From Kitasatospora sp. MAP5-34 (lineage in GTDB: Bacteria; Actinomycetota; Actinomycetes; Streptomycetales; Streptomycetaceae), in NCBI RefSeq assembly GCF_029894335.1, contig NZ_JARXZC010000021.1, forward strand, positions 1 through 64,000: 64,000 nucleotides of DNA, given 5' to 3'. The position numbers and the translations under genes are program-made. The notes below the pieces were generated by a model, which saw nothing but the letters and a program-made list of their open reading frames with translations, had not been told where the DNA came from and did no database searches. Of this stretch, positions 9,491 to 17,999 are shown one piece after another (position 1 is the first letter of the stretch; every line of letters starts with the position of its first letter).

Positions 9491-10114
9491 ATGGCTGGAC
9501 CCCAGCGCCGCGGTAGCGGCGCCGGCGGCGGCACCGGCGGTGGCGAGCGGCGTGACCGTAAGCGTGACGACCGGGGCAACGCTCCCGCCGTCGAGAAGAC
9601 CGCTTACGTTGAGCGCGTCGTAGCGATCAACCGTGTCGCCAAGGTTGTCAAGGGTGGTCGTCGTTTCAGCTTCACCGCGCTGGTCGTGGTGGGCGACGGT
9701 GACGGCACCGTAGGTGTCGGCTACGGGAAGGCGAAGGAGGTTCCGGCCGCCATCGCCAAGGGTGTTGAGGAGGCCAAGAAGAGCTTCTTCAAGGTCCCCC
9801 GTATCCAGGGCACCATCCCGCACCCGATCCAGGGTGAGAAGGCGGCCGGCGTTGTGCTCCTGAAGCCGGCGTCCCCCGGTACCGGCGTTATCGCCGGTGG
9901 CCCGGTGCGTGCCGTTCTGGAGTGCGCCGGCGTTCACGACATCCTGTCGAAGTCGCTCGGCTCGTCCAACGCGATCAACATCGTGCACGCCACGGTGGCT
10001 GCTCTGAAGGGCCTCGTTCGCCCGGAAGAGGTTGCGGCCCGCCGTGGTCTGCCGCTGGAGGATGTGGCTCCCGCTGCTCTGCTGCGGGCGCGTGCGGCTG
10101 GGACCGGTGCCTGA
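9491..10114 (+). CDS. rpsE: 30S ribosomal protein S5 (uS5)
   Basis: 207 residues, longer than E. coli S5 (167) because of a Gly/Arg-rich N-terminal extension of about 30 residues, common in Streptomyces. The dsRNA-binding-like domain ([18 protein letters not shown]) and the C-terminal domain follow. An AGAGAGGTAATTCC site precedes the ATG. The TGATG overlap couples it to rpmD. Confidence 0.97.
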   Translation: MAGPQRRGSGAGGGTGGGERRDRKRDDRGNAPAVEKTAYVERVVAINRVAKVVKGGRRFSFTALVVVGDGDGTVGVGYGKAKEVPAAIAKGVEEAKKSFFKVPRIQGTIPHPIQGEKAAGVVLLKPASPGTGVIAGGPVRAVLECAGVHDILSKSLGSSNAINIVHATVAALKGLVRPEEVAARRGLPLEDVAPAALLRARAAGTGA

Positions 10115-10296
10115 TGGCCCGTCTCAAGATCACGCAGACCAAGTCCTACATCGGTAGCAAGCAGAACCACCGTGACACCCTTCGTTCGCTTGGTCTCAAG
10201 CGGATGAACGATGTGGTCGTGAAGGAGGACCGTCCCGAGATTCGCGGGATGGCCCAGACCGTCCGCCACCTCGTCACGGTCGAGGAGGTTGACTGA
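10114..10296 (+). CDS. rpmD: 50S ribosomal protein L30 (uL30)
   Basis: 60 residues, the normal bacterial length, with start [16 protein letters not shown] and the conserved [12 protein letters not shown]. It overlaps the rpsE stop by 1 nt; rplO begins 1 nt after its stop. Confidence 0.96.
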   Translation: MARLKITQTKSYIGSKQNHRDTLRSLGLKRMNDVVVKEDRPEIRGMAQTVRHLVTVEEVD

Positions 10297-10297
10297 C

Positions 10298-10750
10298 ATG
10301 AGCGACTCTCCGCTGAAGGTCCACAACCTGCGGCCCGCCCCGGGTGCCAAGACCGCCAAGACCCGTGTTGGTCGTGGTGAGGCATCCAAGGGTAAGACCG
10401 CTGGTCGTGGTACCAAGGGCACCAAGGCTCGCTACCAGGTTCCGGTGCGCTTCGAGGGTGGGCAGATGCCCCTCCACATGCGCCTGCCGAAGCTCAAGGG
10501 CTTCCGTAACCCGGCGCACAAGCAGTTCCAGGTCGTGAACCTGGAGAAGCTGGCCGAGCTCTACCCGGCCGGTGGCGAGGTCACCATCGCCGACCTGATC
10601 GCGAAGGGCGCCGTTCGCAAGAACGAGCTCGTCAAGGTCCTCGGCACGGGCGACATCGCCGTGGCGCTGCAGGTGACGGTTGATGCCGTCTCCGGTACCG
10701 CCGCCGAGAAGATCACCGCCGCCGGCGGTACCGTCACCGAGCTCCTCTGA
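10298..10750 (+). CDS. rplO: 50S ribosomal protein L15 (uL15)
   Basis: 150 residues. The start [16 protein letters not shown] at 10298 follows GAGGAGG in the end of rpmD; an in-frame ATG three codons earlier is less likely. The glycine-rich basic N-terminal arm threads into the 50S core. It is the last ribosomal gene before a strong terminator, so the secY segment is separately transcribed. Confidence 0.97.
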   Translation: MSDSPLKVHNLRPAPGAKTAKTRVGRGEASKGKTAGRGTKGTKARYQVPVRFEGGQMPLHMRLPKLKGFRNPAHKQFQVVNLEKLAELYPAGGEVTIADLIAKGAVRKNELVKVLGTGDIAVALQVTVDAVSGTAAEKITAAGGTVTELL

Positions 10751-10763
10751 GCCTGTTGACTTT

Positions 10764-10807
10764 CGGGCCCCGTATCTCCTTTGGGAGATACGGGGCCCGT
10801 TCTTTTT
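10764..10807 (+). terminator. Intrinsic terminator after rplO
   Basis: A perfect 16-bp stem (10764-10779 with 10784-10799), TTTG loop, followed by TTCTTTTT. One of the strongest terminator structures in the window; it closes the S10-spc transcript 13 nt after the rplO stop. Confidence 0.9.
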
Positions 10808-10898
10808 GTGTCGTTCTTTTGTGTGTCAAATCCGGGCATCCCGTACCTCATCAGTGGCAGAGAGGCGGCACATGCTTCTTCCGGGTGGCCACACACTG

Positions 10899-10927
10899 TT
10901 AGAGTCCGTGGAGTTCCCTTGTAGGCT
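10899..10927 (+). promoter_or_regulatory. Probable secY promoter
   Basis: TTAGAG (10899-10904) and TAGGCT (10922-10927) are separated by 17 nt, a reasonable housekeeping match placed between the rplO terminator and secY. Confidence 0.45.
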
Positions 10928-11049
10928 GCGGCACAGGCTTGCCTTTGCTTGTCTCTGCGAGGGTCTGAAACGCCAGGGCCGGACCGGCCCGCTCCCCACA
11001 TCAGGACCGACCCTTCCGCCGACGACGTGCGGGAGGCGCAGGAGGCACC

Positions 11050-12360
11050 GTGCTCAGTGCGTTCGCGCGGGCGTTCAAGACGCCCGACCTGCGCAAGAAG
11101 CTGCTGTTCACGCTGGGCATTGTGGCTCTGTACCGGGTGGGTGCGCACGTCCCCGTTCCGGGCGTCAACTTCCATGCCGTGAACCAGTGCATCAGTGCCA
11201 CGAAGAGCAGCGGCCTGTTCGGGCTCGTCAACCTCTTCAGTGGTGGCGCGCTGCTGCAGCTCACGATCTTCGCGCTCGGCATCATGCCGTACATCACGGC
11301 CAGCATCATCCTCCAGCTCCTCACCGTGGTGATCCCACGCCTCGAGGCGCTGAAGCAGGAGGGCCAGGCCGGTACGGCCAAGATCACCCAGTACACCCGT
11401 TACCTGACCATCGCGCTCGCCCTGCTCCAGGGCACCGGCATCGTCGCGACGGCCTCCAGTGGCGCGCTCTTCTCGGGCTGCCAGTACGCCAACCAGGTCG
11501 TGTCGGACCAGTCGGTCTTCCGGATCGCCACCATGGTGATCACGATGACCGCCGGTACCACGATGATCATGTGGCTCGGTGAGCTGGTGACCGACCGCGG
11601 CATCGGCAACGGCATGTCGATCCTGATCTTCACCTCCATCGCCTCCGGCTTCCCGGGTTCGATGTGGGCGATCAAGCTCTCCGGCAAGATCGGCGGCGGC
11701 TGGGTCGAGTTCTTCAGCGTCATCGCGGTCGGCGTGGTCGTGGTGATCCTGGTCATCTTCGTGGAACAGGCCCAGCGCCGGATCCCGGTCCAGTACGCGA
11801 AGCGCATGATCGGCCGGCGGGCGTTCGGCGGTACCTCGACCTACATCCCGCTGAAGGTCAACCAGGCCGGTGTCATCCCGGTCATCTTCGCCTCGTCGCT
11901 GCTGTACATCCCTTCCCTGGTGGTGCAGCTGACCAACAGCCAGGCGGGCTGGGCGACGTGGGTGCGGACCAACTTCATCAAGGGTGACCACCCGATCTAC
12001 ATGGTCACCTACTTCGTGCTGATCGTCTTCTTCGCCTTCTTCTACGTCGCCATCTCCTTCAACCCCGAAGAAGTTGCCGACAATATGAAGAAGTATGGTG
12101 GCTTCATCCCGGGCATCCGGGCCGGCCGTCCGACCGCCGAGTACCTGAACTACGTGCTTACCCGCATCACGTGGCCGGGTTCGCTGTACCTGGGGCTGAT
12201 CGCCCTGGTCCCGCTCATCGCCCTCGTGGCGTTCGGCGCGCAGACAAACTTCCCGTTCGGCGGTACCAGCATCCTCATCATCGTCGGTGTCGGACTCGAA
12301 ACTGTGAAGCAGATCGAGAGCCAGCTCCAGCAGCGTAATTACGAAGGGTTCCTCCGCTGA
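11050..12360 (+). CDS. secY: Protein translocase subunit SecY
   Basis: 436 residues, the central channel of the Sec translocase, with about ten hydrophobic segments (for example LLQLTIFALGIMPYITASII and IGLVPLIALVAF-like helices). The sequence KTPDLRKKLLFTLGIVALYR is the standard N-terminus. Starts with GTG at 11050 behind GGGAGGCGCAGGAGG. The ATGA overlap couples adk to it. Works with SecE and SecG encoded elsewhere. Confidence 0.97.
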   Translation: MLSAFARAFKTPDLRKKLLFTLGIVALYRVGAHVPVPGVNFHAVNQCISATKSSGLFGLVNLFSGGALLQLTIFALGIMPYITASIILQLLTVVIPRLEALKQEGQAGTAKITQYTRYLTIALALLQGTGIVATASSGALFSGCQYANQVVSDQSVFRIATMVITMTAGTTMIMWLGELVTDRGIGNGMSILIFTSIASGFPGSMWAIKLSGKIGGGWVEFFSVIAVGVVVVILVIFVEQAQRRIPVQYAKRMIGRRAFGGTSTYIPLKVNQAGVIPVIFASSLLYIPSLVVQLTNSQAGWATWVRTNFIKGDHPIYMVTYFVLIVFFAFFYVAISFNPEEVADNMKKYGGFIPGIRAGRPTAEYLNYVLTRITWPGSLYLGLIALVPLIALVAFGAQTNFPFGGTSILIIVGVGLETVKQIESQLQQRNYEGFLR

Positions 12361-13007
12361 TGCGTATCGTCCTCGTCGGACCTCCCGGGGCCGGGAAGGG
12401 TACTCAGGCGCACGTGCTCGCCAAGACCCTGTCCATCCCCCACATCTCCACCGGCGACCTCTTCCGTGCCAACATCGGCCAGGGCACCCCGTTGGGGCTC
12501 GAGGCCAAGGGCTACATGGACGCGGGTCGGCTGGTACCGGATGAGGTCACCATCGGGATGGCCAAGGACCGGATGGCGCAGCCCGATGCCGCCAACGGCT
12601 TCCTGCTGGACGGCTTCCCGCGCAACCTCGCACAGGCCAAGGCTCTCGACGAGATCCTGGCCGAGTGGGGCATCGCGCTCGATGGGGTGCTGGACCTGGA
12701 GGTCCCCGAGGACGAGGTCGTCAAGCGCATCGCCGGCCGCCGGCTGTGCCGCAACGACGGCAGCCACGTGTTCCACGTGGACTACAACGCACCGGCCGTC
12801 GAGGGCGTCTGCGACGAGTGCGGCGGCGAGCTGTACCAGCGCGCCGACGACACCGAGGCGACGGTCCGCAACCGGCTGGAGGTCTACCACACGGAGACCG
12901 AGCCGATCATCGCCTACTACCAGCAGCAGGGCGTGGTCGCGACCATCCCGGCTCTCGGCAAGGTCGACGAGGTCACCCAGCGGGCGATCGAGGCGCTGAA
13001 GCGCTGA
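12360..13007 (+). CDS. adk: Adenylate kinase
   Basis: 215 residues, catalysing ATP + AMP to 2 ADP. The P-loop GPPGAGKGT is at residues 7-15 and the AMP-site LLDGFPRN at 82-89. The long LID has Cys130-x2-Asp133 and Cys151-x2-Cys154, so a zinc site, if present, would be Cys3Asp rather than Cys4. The secY-adk-map order is the usual one. The start overlaps the secY stop. Confidence 0.97.
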   Translation: MRIVLVGPPGAGKGTQAHVLAKTLSIPHISTGDLFRANIGQGTPLGLEAKGYMDAGRLVPDEVTIGMAKDRMAQPDAANGFLLDGFPRNLAQAKALDEILAEWGIALDGVLDLEVPEDEVVKRIAGRRLCRNDGSHVFHVDYNAPAVEGVCDECGGELYQRADDTEATVRNRLEVYHTETEPIIAYYQQQGVVATIPALGKVDEVTQRAIEALKR

Positions 13008-13030
13008 GTACCCAGCTTTAACGTACGTAC

Positions 13031-13068
13031 TACGGCCGCGGGGCCCCGAGCGGGGCGCCGCGGCCGTA
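13031..13068. promoter_or_regulatory. GC-rich hairpin between adk and map
   Basis: An 11-bp stem (13031-13041 with 13058-13068), extended inward by GCCCC/GGGGC. There is no T tract after it, so it is a weak terminator at best or an mRNA-stabilising element. Confidence 0.45.
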
Positions 13069-13150
13069 CGGCGTCGTACGGTGGTATCGAGTGGCAGGGC
13101 GCCCCGGCAAGGACCGGGCGCGCGACGACAGTGTGGAAAGCGTGGAGCAG

Positions 13151-13990
13151 ATGGTGGAGATCAAGACCCCCGAGCAGGTCGCGAAGATGCGGGTGGCCGG
13201 GCTGGTCGTCGCCGAGGCGCTCAAGGCCTGCCGTGCGGCGGTGGCGCCGGGTGTGAGCACCCAGGACCTCAACGACATCGCGGCGAAGGTGATCGCCGAC
13301 CACGGCGCCACCTCCAACTTCCGCGCCGACCACGGCGGCCTCTGGTTCCCCGGCGTGATCTGCGCCTCGGTGAACAACGAGGTCGTGCACGGCATCCCGG
13401 GTGACCGGGTGCTGGTCGAGGGTGACGTGATCTCCATCGACTGCGGCGCGATCGTGGACGGCTGGCACGGCGACGCCGCGATCACCGTCGAGGTCGGCGA
13501 GGTCGCCCCCGAGGTCGCGATGCTCAGCAAGGTGACCGAGGGCTCGATGTGGGCCGGCATCGCCCAGATGAAGAAGAACAACCGCCTGGCCGACGTCTCC
13601 AAGGCGATCGAGGGCTTCATCCGCCGCCAGCCGCTGCCCCCCAAGGGCAAGTGGGGCATCACCGAGGGCTATGGCGGCCACGGCATCGGCACCGCGATGC
13701 ACATGGAGCCGCACGTGCTGAACTACGTCGAGCGCGGCCGGGGCAAGGGCCCGAAGCTCGTCCCCGGCACGGTGCTCTGCATCGAGCCGATGGTCTCGCT
13801 CGGCACCCCGCACACCAAGGTGCTGGAGGACGACTGGACGGTCGTCACCACCGACGGCACCTGGGCCGCGCACTGGGAGCACTCGATCGCCATCACCGAG
13901 CAGGGCCCGCTGGTGCTGACCGCCTTCGACGGCGGCAAGGCCGCGCTGGCCGCGCTGGGCGTCACGGCCGCGCCGGACCCGCTCGGCTAG
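13151..13990 (+). CDS. map: Methionine aminopeptidase, type I
   Basis: 279 residues from MVEIKTPEQVAKMR. Removes the initiator Met. The five M24 metal ligands are D97, D108, H177, E212 and E243, with active-site H80. The frame is open upstream to GTG 13091, which would add 20 residues (MAGRPGKDRARD...), but the shorter start fits the family; upstream GGAAAG gives weak support. It lacks an N-terminal SH3-binding/zinc extension, so it is the short form. Confidence 0.95.
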   Translation: MVEIKTPEQVAKMRVAGLVVAEALKACRAAVAPGVSTQDLNDIAAKVIADHGATSNFRADHGGLWFPGVICASVNNEVVHGIPGDRVLVEGDVISIDCGAIVDGWHGDAAITVEVGEVAPEVAMLSKVTEGSMWAGIAQMKKNNRLADVSKAIEGFIRRQPLPPKGKWGITEGYGGHGIGTAMHMEPHVLNYVERGRGKGPKLVPGTVLCIEPMVSLGTPHTKVLEDDWTVVTTDGTWAAHWEHSIAITEQGPLVLTAFDGGKAALAALGVTAAPDPLG

Positions 13991-14006
13991 TACCTGCAGA
14001 CCTGCG

Positions 14007-14038
14007 AAGGCCCGGGAGCTTCGGCTCCCGGGCCTTTT
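14007..14038 (+). terminator. Intrinsic terminator after map (UUCG loop)
   Basis: An 11-bp stem (14009-14019 with 14024-14034) capped by a TTCG tetraloop and followed by TTTT. The flanking AA/TT extends the stem. It isolates map from mscL. Confidence 0.88.
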
Positions 14039-14046
14039 GTCCGTTT

Positions 14047-14074
14047 TTGCTACCGGCGACGCATTCGCTAAACT
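14047..14074 (+). promoter_or_regulatory. Probable mscL promoter
   Basis: TTGCTA (14047-14052) and TAAACT (14069-14074) with a 16-nt spacer, placed directly after the map terminator and 35 nt before the mscL start. Confidence 0.45.
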
Positions 14075-14109
14075 CGCGGGCTTCACCCGTACGACCTAAG
14101 GGGCGAGCA

Positions 14110-14535
14110 GTGCTCAAGGGCTTCCGTGACTTCATGATGCGCGGCAACGTCGTCGACATGGGTGTCGGCATCGTGATCGGCTCGGCCTTCACGGCGGTGG
14201 TCGCCGGGTTCGTCAAGGCCTTCCTCACCCCGCTGGTCGGCGTGGTGGTCGGCGCGACCGGCGACTTCAGCACCTACACCTTCAAGGTGCTCGGTGTGAA
14301 ATTCCCGTACGGCGAGTTCCTGAACGTGCTGATCGCCTTCGTGCTGACCGCCGCGGTGCTGTACTTCTGCGTGGTGCTGCCCGTCACCAAGGCGACGGCC
14401 AAGTACCTGCCGCAGAAGCCGAAGGTGGCCAAGCGCCCCTGCCCGGAGTGCCTGACCGAGATCCCCGAGGCCGCGAGCCGCTGCTCGGCCTGCACCGCCG
14501 TGGTGGCGCCCGTCCAGTACGTGATGCAGCGCTGA
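14110..14535 (+). CDS. mscL: Large-conductance mechanosensitive channel with C-terminal zinc ribbon
   Basis: 141 residues. The N-terminus MLKGFRDFMMRGNVVDMGVGIVIG and two membrane helices (about 15-45 and 70-95) match MscL, a homopentameric tension-gated channel that releases solutes on hypo-osmotic shock. The C-terminal end differs from classical MscL: C111, C114, C125 and C128 form a CPEC...CSAC zinc-ribbon-like motif. Start GTG at 14110 behind AAGGGGCGAG. It has its own promoter and stands between map and infA. Confidence 0.92.
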   Translation: MLKGFRDFMMRGNVVDMGVGIVIGSAFTAVVAGFVKAFLTPLVGVVVGATGDFSTYTFKVLGVKFPYGEFLNVLIAFVLTAAVLYFCVVLPVTKATAKYLPQKPKVAKRPCPECLTEIPEAASRCSACTAVVAPVQYVMQR

Positions 14536-14559
14536 ATCGGACGTGCCCGCAGTGCTGAG

Positions 14560-14589
14560 TTGGGCATACCGGGGACGGTAACGTACGAT
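14560..14589 (+). promoter_or_regulatory. Probable infA promoter
   Basis: TTGGGC (14560-14565) and TACGAT (14584-14589) with an 18-nt spacer, about 125 nt upstream of infA. It would serve the infA-rpmJ-rpsM-rpsK-rpoA transcript. Confidence 0.5.
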
Positions 14590-14713
14590 GGACCGTCGGC
14601 TCACTCGTAGCGTGCTAGCGCACGCCCTCTTCCCTCCGGGGCAGGGGTGAACCCAGGTTCGCACGAGCGTGCCGCATACGGTAGCCGTTCCCGGAAGGTG
14701 GATCTCGCAGTTC

Positions 14714-14935
14714 ATGGCAAAGAAGCAAGGCGCCATTGAGATCGAGGGCACCGTGATCGAGTCTCTTCCGAACGCCATGTTCAGAGTTGAGCTGCAGAAC
14801 GGTCACAAGGTCCTCGCGCACATCAGCGGCAAGATGCGGATGCACTACATCCGGATCCTCCCGGACGACCGGGTCGTGGTGGAGCTCAGCCCCTACGACC
14901 TGACACGTGGCCGGATCGTCTACCGCTACAAGTAG
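14714..14935 (+). CDS. infA: Translation initiation factor IF-1
   Basis: 73 residues of the S1/OB fold with the invariant [21 protein letters not shown] and [17 protein letters not shown] segments. IF-1 occupies the A site during initiation. The start at 14714 is chosen because it gives the standard MAKKQG N-terminus; the longer frame from 14669 is not supported. rpmJ follows. Confidence 0.97.
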   Translation: MAKKQGAIEIEGTVIESLPNAMFRVELQNGHKVLAHISGKMRMHYIRILPDDRVVVELSPYDLTRGRIVYRYK

Positions 14936-14995
14936 GAACATTGTCTTGCTCCGCAAGGGGCAAGAGATCAGATCTAGACCCGGAGAACCTGAATC

Positions 14996-15109
14996 ATGAA
15001 GGTCAAGCCGAGCGTCAAGAAGATCTGCGACAAGTGCAAGGTGATCCGCCGTCACGGCCGGGTCATGGTGATCTGCGACAACCTGCGCCACAAGCAGCGC
15101 CAGGGCTGA
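14996..15109 (+). CDS. rpmJ: 50S ribosomal protein L36 (bL36), zinc type
   Basis: 37 residues with the zinc ligands C11, C14, C27 and H32. The ATG at 14996 follows CGGAGAA. It lies 60 nt after infA, as expected for infA-rpmJ-rpsM-rpsK-rpoA. Confidence 0.95.
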   Translation: MKVKPSVKKICDKCKVIRRHGRVMVICDNLRHKQRQG

Positions 15110-15297
15110 TCCCCAAGCATTTCTCGTACGTCTTTGCGTGGACTTCAGTTCGCGCGACGCGCACCACGTCATACGCGGGCTGCCCGATCCGTCCTCGCGG
15201 ACGGACTGCCACCCCCGGTCAGAGGCCGGGGCTCCCACACCGAGAGGTGTCGGAGTAGGTAGCTCGTAAGACCTCTGAAGAATCACAGGAGCCATGA

Positions 15298-15678
15298 ATG
15301 GCACGCCTTTCCGGCGTTGATCTCCCGCGCGAGAAGCGGATCGAGATCGCCCTCACGTACGTCTACGGCATCGGCCGTACCCGCGCCCAGCACACGCTGG
15401 CCGAGACCGGCGTCAACCCGGACATTCGCGTTCGCGACCTGTCCGAGGAAGACCTCGTCAAGCTGCGCGAGTACATCGACGGCAACTACAAGGTCGAGGG
15501 TGACCTCCGCCGTGAGGTGGCCGCCGACATCCGCCGCAAGGTCGAGATCGGTTGCTACGAGGGTCTGCGTCACCGTCGTGGCCTGCCCGTCCGTGGTCAG
15601 CGCACGCACACCAACGCGCGTACCCGTAAGGGCCCGCGTCGCGCGATCGCCGGCAAGAAGAAGCCCGGCAAGAAGTAG
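15298..15678 (+). CDS. rpsM: 30S ribosomal protein S13 (uS13)
   Basis: 126 residues with start [14 protein letters not shown] and the C-terminal tail motif [16 protein letters not shown] that contacts P-site tRNA. An out-of-frame ATG overlaps at 15294; the true start at 15298 follows CAGGAGCC. A 188-nt gap separates it from rpmJ. Confidence 0.97.
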   Translation: MARLSGVDLPREKRIEIALTYVYGIGRTRAQHTLAETGVNPDIRVRDLSEEDLVKLREYIDGNYKVEGDLRREVAADIRRKVEIGCYEGLRHRRGLPVRGQRTHTNARTRKGPRRAIAGKKKPGKK

Positions 15679-15750
15679 TCCGCCCCTCAACCGGACATCC
15701 CTCCGGCCCGCGGGTAGCGGACCGACCACCTCAGTAGGAGAAACAGACTT

Positions 15751-16158
15751 ATGCCCCCTAAGGGTCGTCAGGCTGCAGGCGCGAAGAAGATCCGCCGCAA
15801 GGAGAAGAAGAACGTCGCCCACGGGCACGCTCACATCAAGAGCACGTTCAACAACACCATCGTTTCGATCACCGACCCTGCGGGCAACGTGATCTCTTGG
15901 GCCTCGGCCGGCCACGTCGGCTTCAAGGGCTCGCGCAAGTCCACCCCGTTCGCCGCGCAGATGGCCGCCGAGGCCGCTGCCCGTCGCGCGCAGGAGCACG
16001 GCATGCGCAAGGTCGACGTCTTCGTGAAGGGTCCGGGCTCCGGCCGCGAGACCGCGATCCGTTCGCTGCAGGCCACCGGCCTGGAGGTCGGCTCGATCCA
16101 GGACGTCACCCCCACCCCGCACAACGGCTGCCGTCCGCCGAAGCGCCGCCGCGTCTGA
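15751..16158 (+). CDS. rpsK: 30S ribosomal protein S11 (uS11)
   Basis: 135 residues with the conserved [15 protein letters not shown] and the C-terminal [16 protein letters not shown]. It forms part of the 30S platform and the mRNA exit. A GTAGGAGAAACAG site precedes the ATG. Confidence 0.97.
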   Translation: MPPKGRQAAGAKKIRRKEKKNVAHGHAHIKSTFNNTIVSITDPAGNVISWASAGHVGFKGSRKSTPFAAQMAAEAAARRAQEHGMRKVDVFVKGPGSGRETAIRSLQATGLEVGSIQDVTPTPHNGCRPPKRRRV

Positions 16159-16194
16159 CGCAGCGCCTTCGGGCTCGGTGTTTGCTTTAAACCA

Positions 16195-16229
16195 CGTACG
16201 GGGTCCCGTTTCAGGCGGGACCCCGTACG
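16195..16229 (+). promoter_or_regulatory. 14-bp hairpin between rpsK and rpoA
   Basis: A perfect 14-bp stem, 16195-16208 with 16216-16229, and a 7-nt loop. No T tract follows, so it is more likely an attenuator, processing site or mRNA stabiliser than a full terminator. It ends 57 nt before rpoA. Confidence 0.6.
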
Positions 16230-16286
16230 CTGGTTCTGTTCGGCATCAAATAGTGGGTGCCGAAGACAACTGGAGGATCTGAAAAC

Positions 16287-17309
16287 ATGCTGATCGCTCA
16301 GCGCCCCTCGCTGACCGAAGAGGTCGTCGACGAGTTCCGCTCGCGGTTCGTTATCGAGCCGCTCGAGCCGGGCTTCGGCTACACCCTCGGCAACTCCCTG
16401 CGCCGCACGCTCCTCTCCTCGATCCCCGGCGCTGCTGTCACCAGCATCCGGATCGACGGTGTCCTGCACGAGTTCACCACCGTGCCGGGCGTCAAGGAGG
16501 ACGTCACCGACCTCATCCTCAACATCAAGCAGCTGGTCGTCTCCTCGGAGCACGACGAGCCCGTCGTGATGTACCTGCGCAAGCAGGGCCCGGGTGTCGT
16601 CACCGCCGCCGACATCGCGCCCCCGGCCGGTGTCGAGGTGCACAACCCCGAGCTCGTCCTCGCCACGCTCAACGGCAAGGGCAAGCTGGAGATGGAGCTG
16701 ACCGTCGAGCGCGGTCGCGGCTACGTCTCCGCCGTGCAGAACAAGGCTTCCGGCCAGGAGATCGGCCGCATCCCGGTCGACTCGATCTACAGCCCCGTGC
16801 TGAAGGTCACCTACAAGGTCGAGGCCACCCGTGTCGAGCAGCGGACCGACTTCGACAAGCTGATCGTCGACGTCGAGACCAAGCCCGCCATGCGCCCGCG
16901 TGACGCCATGGCGTCGGCCGGTAAGACCCTGGTCGAGCTGTTCGGTCTCGCCCGCGAGCTGAACATCGACGCCGAGGGCATCGACATGGGCCCGTCCCCG
17001 ACGGACGCCGCCCTGGCCGCTGATCTCGCCCTGCCGATCGAGGAGCTCGAGCTCACCGTTCGGTCGTACAACTGCCTCAAGCGCGAGGGCATCCACACCG
17101 TGGGTGAGCTCGTCGCCCGCTCCGAGGCCGACCTGCTCGACATTCGCAACTTCGGTGCGAAGTCGATCGACGAGGTCAAGGCGAAGCTGGCCGGCATGGG
17201 CCTGGCCCTCAAGGACAGCCCGCCCGGATTCGACCCGACCGCCGCCGCCGACGCCTTCGGCGCCGACGACCTGGACGACGCGGGTTACGCGGAGACCGAG
17301 CAGTACTGA
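16287..17309 (+). CDS. rpoA: DNA-directed RNA polymerase alpha subunit
   Basis: 340 residues: N-terminal dimerisation domain ([20 protein letters not shown]) to about 230, linker, and the C-terminal DNA-binding domain ([17 protein letters not shown]). Start [14 protein letters not shown] at 16287 behind TGGAGGATC; an in-frame ATG ten codons earlier is rejected. The C-terminus ends in an acidic tail typical of Streptomyces alpha. Confidence 0.98.
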   Translation: MLIAQRPSLTEEVVDEFRSRFVIEPLEPGFGYTLGNSLRRTLLSSIPGAAVTSIRIDGVLHEFTTVPGVKEDVTDLILNIKQLVVSSEHDEPVVMYLRKQGPGVVTAADIAPPAGVEVHNPELVLATLNGKGKLEMELTVERGRGYVSAVQNKASGQEIGRIPVDSIYSPVLKVTYKVEATRVEQRTDFDKLIVDVETKPAMRPRDAMASAGKTLVELFGLARELNIDAEGIDMGPSPTDAALAADLALPIEELELTVRSYNCLKREGIHTVGELVARSEADLLDIRNFGAKSIDEVKAKLAGMGLALKDSPPGFDPTAAADAFGADDLDDAGYAETEQY

Positions 17310-17316
17310 GTTTGGA

Positions 17317-17343
17317 CGGGGGCGGCCCTCGGGCCGCCCCCCG
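17317..17343 (+). terminator. GC-rich hairpin after rpoA
   Basis: CGGGGGCGGCCC pairs with GGGCCGCCCC-CCG just 7 nt past the rpoA stop. The T tract is missing, so termination would be partial at most. Confidence 0.5.
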
Positions 17344-17452
17344 TTCGATGCACACCGGGCTCTCGGGCCCACGCTAAGCCGTACGGGCAACAGTGCTCGT
17401 ACGCCCGTTCCGGTACCTGATACGGCCGGATTCGGAGATTCAAGGAGCTACC

Positions 17453-17914
17453 ATGCCCCGTCCCGCGAAGGGTGCCCGCCTCGGCGGCGGCCCGCACCAC
17501 GAGCCGCTGCTGCTCGCCGGCCTCTGCCGGGAGCTGTTCCAGTACGGCCGCATCACCACGACCGAGGCCAAGGCCCGTCGGATGCGCCCGCTGGCGGAGA
17601 AGCTCATCACCAAGGCCAAGGCCGGCACGATCCACGACCGTCGCATCGTCCGCAAGACGATCACCGACATCTCCGTGCTGCACACCCTCTTCACCGAGAT
17701 CGCGCCGCGTTACACGGAGCGCCCGGGTGGGTACACCCGTATCACCAAGATCGGTCCCCGTCGTGGCGACAACGCCCCGATGGCCGTGATCGAGCTGGTC
17801 GAGGCGCTCACCGTCGCGCAGACCGCCGTCGGCGAGGCCGAGGGCGCCACCAAGCGTGCCGCCAAGGACGCCGAGGTTGCCGCCGTCGAGACCACCGAGG
17901 TCGAGACCGCCTGA
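17453..17914 (+). CDS. rplQ: 50S ribosomal protein L17 (bL17)
   Basis: 153 residues. The N-terminal [23 protein letters not shown] and [15 protein letters not shown] are conserved; the last 40 residues are an Ala/Glu-rich actinobacterial extension beyond the about 120-residue core. Start ATG 17453 behind AAGGAG; the upstream frame from 17393 is not used. Confidence 0.97.
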   Translation: MPRPAKGARLGGGPHHEPLLLAGLCRELFQYGRITTTEAKARRMRPLAEKLITKAKAGTIHDRRIVRKTITDISVLHTLFTEIAPRYTERPGGYTRITKIGPRRGDNAPMAVIELVEALTVAQTAVGEAEGATKRAAKDAEVAAVETTEVETA

Positions 17915-17933
17915 ACACCCTGAGGTGTTTGTC

Positions 17934-17975
17934 CGGGCCCGTTCTCCCAGCCATGGGGGAGCGGGCCCGTTCTTT
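17934..17975 (+). terminator. Probable terminator after rplQ
   Basis: CGGGCCC (17934-17940) pairs with GGGCCCG (17963-17969), extended imperfectly by the TCTCCC/GGGAG arms, then TTCTTT. Confidence 0.7.
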
Positions 17976-17999
17976 CTACTGGGCTAGTGGGAGAAGCTA

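Noticed and set aside
8432-9988. 518-codon minus-strand frame over rpsH, rplF, rplR, rpsE
   Set aside because: Antisense to four ribosomal genes and of shadow composition.
10561-11991. 476-codon minus-strand frame over rplO-secY
   Set aside because: It is antisense to two certain genes, His/Arg/Asp-rich without any family motif, and has no ribosome site. High-GC codon bias produces such open frames.
13091-13150. Longer start for map
   Set aside because: The extra 20 residues are Arg/Asp-rich and unlike family N-termini, and lie against a hairpin without a clear ribosome site.
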